From: Microstegium vimineum
Taxonomy: Eukaryota; Streptophyta; Magnoliopsida; Poales; Poaceae
Length of the DNA: 64,000 nucleotides
Assembly: GCA_022036555.1 (NCBI GenBank)
Contig: CM039133.1
Location: 6,851,894 to 6,915,893, forward strand
Direction: 5' to 3'
A program made the position numbers and the translations under genes. The notes under the pieces were generated by a model. That model saw only the letters and a list, made by a program, of their open reading frames with translations, searched no databases and was not told where the DNA came from. Numbering within the stretch: position 1 is the first letter of the stretch; every line of letters starts with the position of its first letter. This document shows, one piece after another, positions 59,853-64,000 of this stretch.

Positions 59853-60321
59853 TAGATTATGAAAGTATTTCTCAGAATAAACCCAAAAAACATCAATCTT
59901 ATGCATGTAATGAACTTTTATAATTTTTTGAAATTAATGGTTAAAGATATAAATATTTGACTGAGAACAAAGATAATACAACATGTAAAAATAAAAGTAG
60001 AGGCAGCAGTGTAGCTAAATGTGGTCTTGGATATCGAGTCAAATTAAAGCTGCGTATCCAAGATTTTACTACTTTAATTAGTTCCATTTCGAAGTCAACA
60101 AAAAATCCTACACACCAATCATTTAATGCCCATGATAGAATAATAATATCCTTAGCATCCCACACATTGAACTCATAAATTCCTGATTGCTTATTCTTAT
60201 ACCTCCATAAATCCTACCATATCTTGGCCTGAACATAAAGGATTACCTGTCTTTGATATCATATCAACAAATTTGAGCATTAAATTAAATTGACACAAGA
60301 GTTGGCAGCTGTTTTAAATGC

Positions 60322-60329
60322 TATATATA
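60322..60329 (+). promoter_or_regulatory. TATA box of the secreted-protein gene
   Basis: tatatata in the context gctatatatagga lies about 260 bases upstream of the ATG (about 90 without the MITE and its target duplication). It is conserved at 63855-63862 in copy 2. Confidence 0.6.
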
Positions 60330-60365
60330 GGAGAACCTGGGTCATGTTCAAGATATATAGAAGGT

Positions 60366-60521
60366 CAGGGGCGGATCCAGGGGTACTCATTTCTCCATTA
60401 AATCTCTATAAAATTTACTTATTTCTTTATTAAATCTCCAGAAAATTCTCCAAAATCTTCTGTTGATCATGATATTTATTACTTAGCCCCCACTCTTGAT
60501 CGCATCCTGGATCCGCCACTG
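60366..60521. mobile_element. hAT-type MITE in the 5' leader
   Basis: TIRs CAGGGGCGGATCCAGG and CCTGGATCCGCCACTG match at 14 of 16 positions, and the element is flanked by the perfect 8-bp duplication tagaaggt (60358-60365, 60522-60529). Copy 2 keeps the single empty site at about 63899-63906. It is 156 bp and lies between TATA and ATG, so it would lengthen the 5' leader of copy 1. Confidence 0.96.
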
Positions 60522-60588
60522 TAGAAGGTCAAGTCGTTTGAGCCCTGCTATATTTTCTTCACTAGCTGCCGAGATCAGCTAGCATAAA

Positions 60589-60936
60589 ATGATGTTTCCG
60601 TCTAATAAGAAAGTAGCAGTTCTCCTTGTGGTAGTTTGTATCATGGTTTCTGCCAGCCTCCTCGTGACTGGCAATCCACCGGCCACCAAGGAACAGAAGG
60701 ATAAGATCCTAGAAGAATGTGACAAATTCATCCATCTAGGGTATCCCATTTATGTTGTATCCCGTCATAGTCCCTGTTGCGATGCTGTGAGGGCGGTTGA
60801 ATACAGAAACATGGACGCCGTTATCGAACTACTCACAAGGAAGGAGCTAGGCAAGTACAGCATAAGTAAGATCCTGGCGCTTCATGAGCTCTGTGAACTT
60901 CCTGGACATGTCATGGGGCGAAGGGCACTGATGTGA
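60589..60936 (+). CDS. Small secreted protein with C..CC..C pattern, LTP-like fold possible
   Basis: One exon of 115 codons. Residues 1 to about 28 form a signal peptide (KKVAVLLVVVCIMVSASLLV, cleavage probably near TGN/PP), so the product enters the secretory pathway. The mature part is helical and charged, with Cys in EEC, a CC pair (SPCCDAV) and a last Cys (HELCELPG). This C-CC-C order recalls a reduced version of the plant lipid-transfer / hydrophobic-seed-protein pattern, which normally has eight Cys; membership is an inference. The two adjacent ATGs leave the start open; copy 2 keeps only the second. Context: tandem duplicate with TATA upstream. A role in defence is plausible but not shown. 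Confidence 0.75.
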   Translation: MMFPSNKKVAVLLVVVCIMVSASLLVTGNPPATKEQKDKILEECDKFIHLGYPIYVVSRHSPCCDAVRAVEYRNMDAVIELLTRKELGKYSISKILALHELCELPGHVMGRRALM

Positions 60937-61043
60937 TATGTAAAAAAAAAGCATCTGCAATTTAGTAATAAAATCATTCAAAATCTTATCATTGTGATAT
61001 GTATCTTCGTTAAGGAAAAGTGATTATAATGACCAAGATTCAT
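60937..61043 (+). other. 3' region of the secreted-protein gene
   Basis: aataaaatcattcaaaat near 60968 is a plausible polyadenylation region, 30 bases past the stop. Confidence 0.5.
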
Positions 61044-61885
61044 GATGCCTCTTTGCTCTTTTTTTTTCGACGAAAGAAGAATTATATATTATATAATAGC
61101 TGGATACATCAACATATTACAAGCACTCTGGATTACACTAGATATATCCAGACACTGATTTTCATCTAAAATATACCCACGCCATGAAAAGCTTCAAATC
61201 TCAAAATCAAACCTTTTTGACGCTTCGTATAGATGACCGCACAGGCAAATACTCGGCACCAGCAATAGCGGCAAGACCAAGAATAGATGTCCAACGAACG
61301 ACGACCAACATTCCTGTAGGTGGAATTGAGAATCTTTTTCTTCTTGCTCGTGTCTTCCTTCTTCGTCTTTCTGCCACCGAAGAATAAGAAAGATTGATCT
61401 GAAGGATATTCTTCCTAGTCTTTCATTGTGGCCAGATCTAACCACAACAAAATGAAGAAAAGACCGGAGAAAATTATTCCATGACGGCGACATCATCTCC
61501 ACCTTGATGTCACCGTCCGGAAACAAAGATCTTCATGTCGTCATGTCGATGAAGATGGTGACGCTGAAGTTGTCGCCCTCGTCTTCAACGAAGCTGCCAT
61601 GGAGAAAACGATTTCACCCTTCTCCTTCACCATTGCCGGAGAAGAGAAGGAGGAGATAAAACTCCAATACCAAGAACTTTGGCATGGAGAAACCCTAACC
61701 CTAAGGACTCGATATAATGGAGAAACTTATTAAAAACAATGGATCCCCACTCCCTTCAGCCCCCGACGAGATGCCAGAGGGGAAGGGAGGGGACCAGCGG
61801 CGACGGCGGGCGGGCGGCGGCCCGCGTTTTTTAGGAGCAAGATTTATGCCAATCAAAATGACGATTCCGATGCCTCTTTGCTCTT
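61044..61885 (-). mobile_element. Truncated LINE (L1-like) insertion with 17-bp target duplication
   Basis: A perfect 17-bp direct repeat, gatgcctctttgctctt, flanks the insert at 61044-61060 and 61869-61885. On the minus strand the insert begins GC-rich with ttagggttagggtttc-like leader sequence and ends in a run of A (plus-strand T at 61058-61067). This fits target-primed reverse transcription. An open frame (61194-61526, minus) has no recognised RT motif, so this is a non-autonomous or internally deleted LINE, or a processed retrocopy. Confidence 0.75.
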
Positions 61886-62418
61886 GCGCTTGCGGATGTC
61901 TCTTCTTGTGTATGGACTATGAAACAGTTGCACTTTTAGGTTCAAGTTTAATCAATACATAAATCATGGACATAAATGGATTGACAAGCATAATAATCAT
62001 GTAATAAATGTTCGTGAGCAGACACTGAGGGAGACCATATATCTTTGAGTACCTATGAATCAGAGTGAATAGATGACTAATTTCTTCAGTTTATTCATCA
62101 ATCGACCAAGTGCTGAGAGATAATTGCTCCCTCTACCATTAATTCATCAGTCGTATCTGTGTGTGACATGCATGGATCAGGAATGTGTGTGTGCCTGATG
62201 AACAATAGGCCGAGTGATGGCGCCTGATGAAGAAAACGAAAAAAGAAACTTGGAGCAATTTCATCAAATCCCATATTTGGGCATGTATGTCAGTGAGACA
62301 CTGAGACATGTATGGAAAATTTAGGATTAAAAAATATGATAAATATCTATTTGTCCCTTTCTTAGTGTCGTCAGTACCACTGACAAAGGAATGAATTTGA
62401 CTAGCCTAAAAACTGTTA
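61886..62418. other. Spacer between duplicate copies
   Basis: No gene seen. Short plus-strand frames (for example 61717-61962) have no domain and partly lie in the LINE leader. Confidence 0.5.
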
Positions 62419-62879
62419 GCAGGATCAAAATATCATATTATATTTATGTCACTGGAGGACAAGAATATCAAACATACGTTTTTCCTTTGAAGTCCAGACT
62501 GGAGTCTAATAGTATCAATTTGGGTGTTGCTATGTTGTTTTATCCCACATGCATCTAGGCTCTTCTTCTTTTAAATATATAATCAACAATTCTGTCAGTC
62601 AGATTCTTGAAAAGAAAAAAAGGGGGGAATATTTCACTATCACCAGAATCCACTTCTTTCTTCATTTCTTCATTCAGCACGTGCAGTCTGGACTTCAGAG
62701 GAAAAACGTATGTTTGACAGTTTGAGACGCCACTTTATACCATCCTATTCATACGAATATAAATCCATTATGTATCTTGGAGACAGAGATGTTGGAATAA
62801 TACCATTCGCACTAAAAAGATAAATATTCTCGATCGTTAGGTATAAAGTAAAATGTGTGTTAGGTTTAGTTCTACATCT

Positions 62880-62946
62880 AATTAACCCCTCCCACAGTAT
62901 GTCGATTCACGTGTTAATCTCTCCCACACTGTGGGAGGGGTTAATT
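62880..62946. repeat. Perfect 19-bp inverted repeat
   Basis: aattaacccctcccacagt at 62880-62898 pairs exactly with 62928-62946 around a 29-base loop. A related ctctcccac word recurs nearby. The segment is absent from copy 1. Confidence 0.9.
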
Positions 62947-63969
62947 GCTAATCTCTCCCACCATCGGATTTAGATTCAACGATCCATGTGCGAGTTTTCA
63001 TAGTTTCTACAGGAACCTGGTTTTCATAGCATACGTTCGCAGATAAGATAGGAACAACTCTCAAATATCCAGATTAGTCTTTTTTTTTATTGAGTTAGAC
63101 CCAAGGTCTTGGTTGGTTGTTAATTTTGAACCCTAGTGTGGTGTATACTGTAACACCTTAGCGTGTTAGAAGTATGTAGTAGTTGATGGGTTTAGTACCA
63201 CGTTGAAAGTCGTTTAGGATGGTGAGACTTAAGATTGTTGGCAATATGCATGAGGCGCAGACCAAGAACTACTAATGCAGGCCATAGAGATCTATTTATG
63301 AATATAGTACTCTCTCTGCTTTTTTATATATAAAAGTAGTTTTATTCCAAGTCAAACATTACTATCTTTAACCATCTATTTAAAAACAATAGTTTCACAC
63401 CATATAAATTATAGATTATGAAAGTATTTCTCAGAATAAACCCAAAAACATAAATCTTATGCATGTAATTAACTTATTTCTTTTTTTGAAATTAATGGTT
63501 AAAGATATAAATATTTGACTGACAACAAAGATAAAAAAATAAAAGTAGAGGCAGCAGTAGCTGAATGTGAGCATAGTTTTCAAGTCTTGGATATCGAGTC
63601 AAATTAAAGTTGTATATCCATGTTCAAAGTCAAGAAAAAATATTTCCTACACACCAATCATTTAATGTCCATGATAGAAATAATAATATCCTTAGCATCC
63701 CACACATTGAACTCATAATTTCCTGATTGCTTATTCTTATACCTCCATAAATCCTACCATATCTTGCCCTGAAGATAGGATTACCTGTTTTTGATATAAC
63801 ATATCAACAAATTTGAGCATTAAATTGACACAAGAGTGCCAGCTGTTTAACATGCTATATATAGGAAAACCTGTGTCATGTACTCGTGTTCAAGATATAT
63901 AGAAGGTCAAGTCGTTTGAGCCCTGCTATATTTTTTTCACTACCTACCGGGATCAGCTAGCACAAAAAG

Positions 63970-64000
63970 ATGTTTCCGTCTAATAAGAAAGTAGCAGTTC
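63970..64000 (+). CDS. Second copy of the secreted-protein gene, 5' end only
   Basis: ATG at 63970 starts MFPSNKKVAV, identical to residues 2-11 of the first copy. The first ATG of the ATGATG pair is missing. A TATA box is conserved at 63855-63862. The gene runs out of the window, so its integrity is unknown. Confidence 0.8.
   Translation, partial: MFPSNKKVAV

Larger units (their letters stand above)
58750..60960 (+). repeat. Tandem duplication, copy 1
   Basis: The block starts at agcaggatcaaattatcag and matches 62419-64000 in order: the tatcccacat...ctaggctcttcttc stretch, gacccaaggtcttggttggtt, the gtttagtaccacgttgaaag stretch, promoter and gene start. Copy 1 additionally contains an (AT)n run and two MITEs absent from copy 2. 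Confidence 0.92.
62419..64000 (+). repeat. Tandem duplication, copy 2 (cut by window end)
   Basis: It starts at agcaggatcaaaatatcat and follows copy 1 to the start of the gene. It lacks both MITEs and the (AT)n run and has its own foldback segment at 62880-62946. The offset is about 3.67 kb at the left and 3.38 kb at the gene, the difference being mostly the copy-1 insertions. Confidence 0.92.

Overview
The window looks like gene-poor, repeat-dense nuclear DNA of a grass (Poaceae, probably a panicoid). The evidence is an exon typical of a grass type-1 metallothionein, Tat-lineage Ty3/Gypsy and SIRE/Maximus-type Copia retrotransposons, CACTA elements with a TNP2-like transposase, a Helitron, and Stowaway and hAT MITEs. 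Three runs of exactly 100 N (15931-16030, 29928-30027, 57917-58016) look like contig joins of unknown length, so neighbours across them may not be truly adjacent.

Layout. 1-11807: 3' part of a Gypsy element (family A, copy A1, + strand) with gag, protease, RT, two RNase H domains, integrase, a spliced ANTISENSE plant-mobile-domain gene, and a 3' LTR. 11808-11916: scrap of another LTR into which A1 inserted. 11917-13653: unassigned AT-rich DNA. 13654-15930: 3' end and LTR of a SIRE-type Copia element. 16031-19557: degenerate CACTA-type non-autonomous elements. 19558-23210 (- strand): a seven-exon helical-domain / proline-rich / kinase gene, now a pseudogene, cut by a CACTA terminus. 24013-26536: a probable Helitron. 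26537-29927: unassigned DNA with TE scraps. 30028-42816: a Gypsy element of a second family (B, - strand), again with a spliced antisense gene, nested in a second copy of family A (A2, 42817-49426, - strand). 49433-55733: an inverted repeat, then a decayed autonomous-type CACTA element (TNPD and TNPA-like genes). 55734-57916: Copia gag (- strand). 58088-58268: last exon of a metallothionein gene. 58750-64000: a tandem duplication carrying a small secreted-protein gene, with MITE insertions visible by comparison with the empty sites in the other copy.

The most noteworthy signals are three. (1) Each Gypsy family is saturated, in coding, antisense and LTR sequence alike, with its own short CpG-containing motif: TGCCGAT/ATCGGCA in family A and TCGAG/CTCGA in family B. 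(2) Both unrelated Gypsy families carry, between integrase and 3' LTR, a multi-exon antisense gene of the same plan: N-terminal globular domain, low-complexity middle, C-terminal coiled coil. (3) Many premature stops in the decayed elements are TAG where glutamine is expected. Three are direct CAG-to-TAG differences between A1 and A2, the signature expected from CHG-methylation decay. No working transposon gene is visible. The best candidates for live genes are the small secreted-protein gene and the metallothionein gene, whose first exon is not in view.
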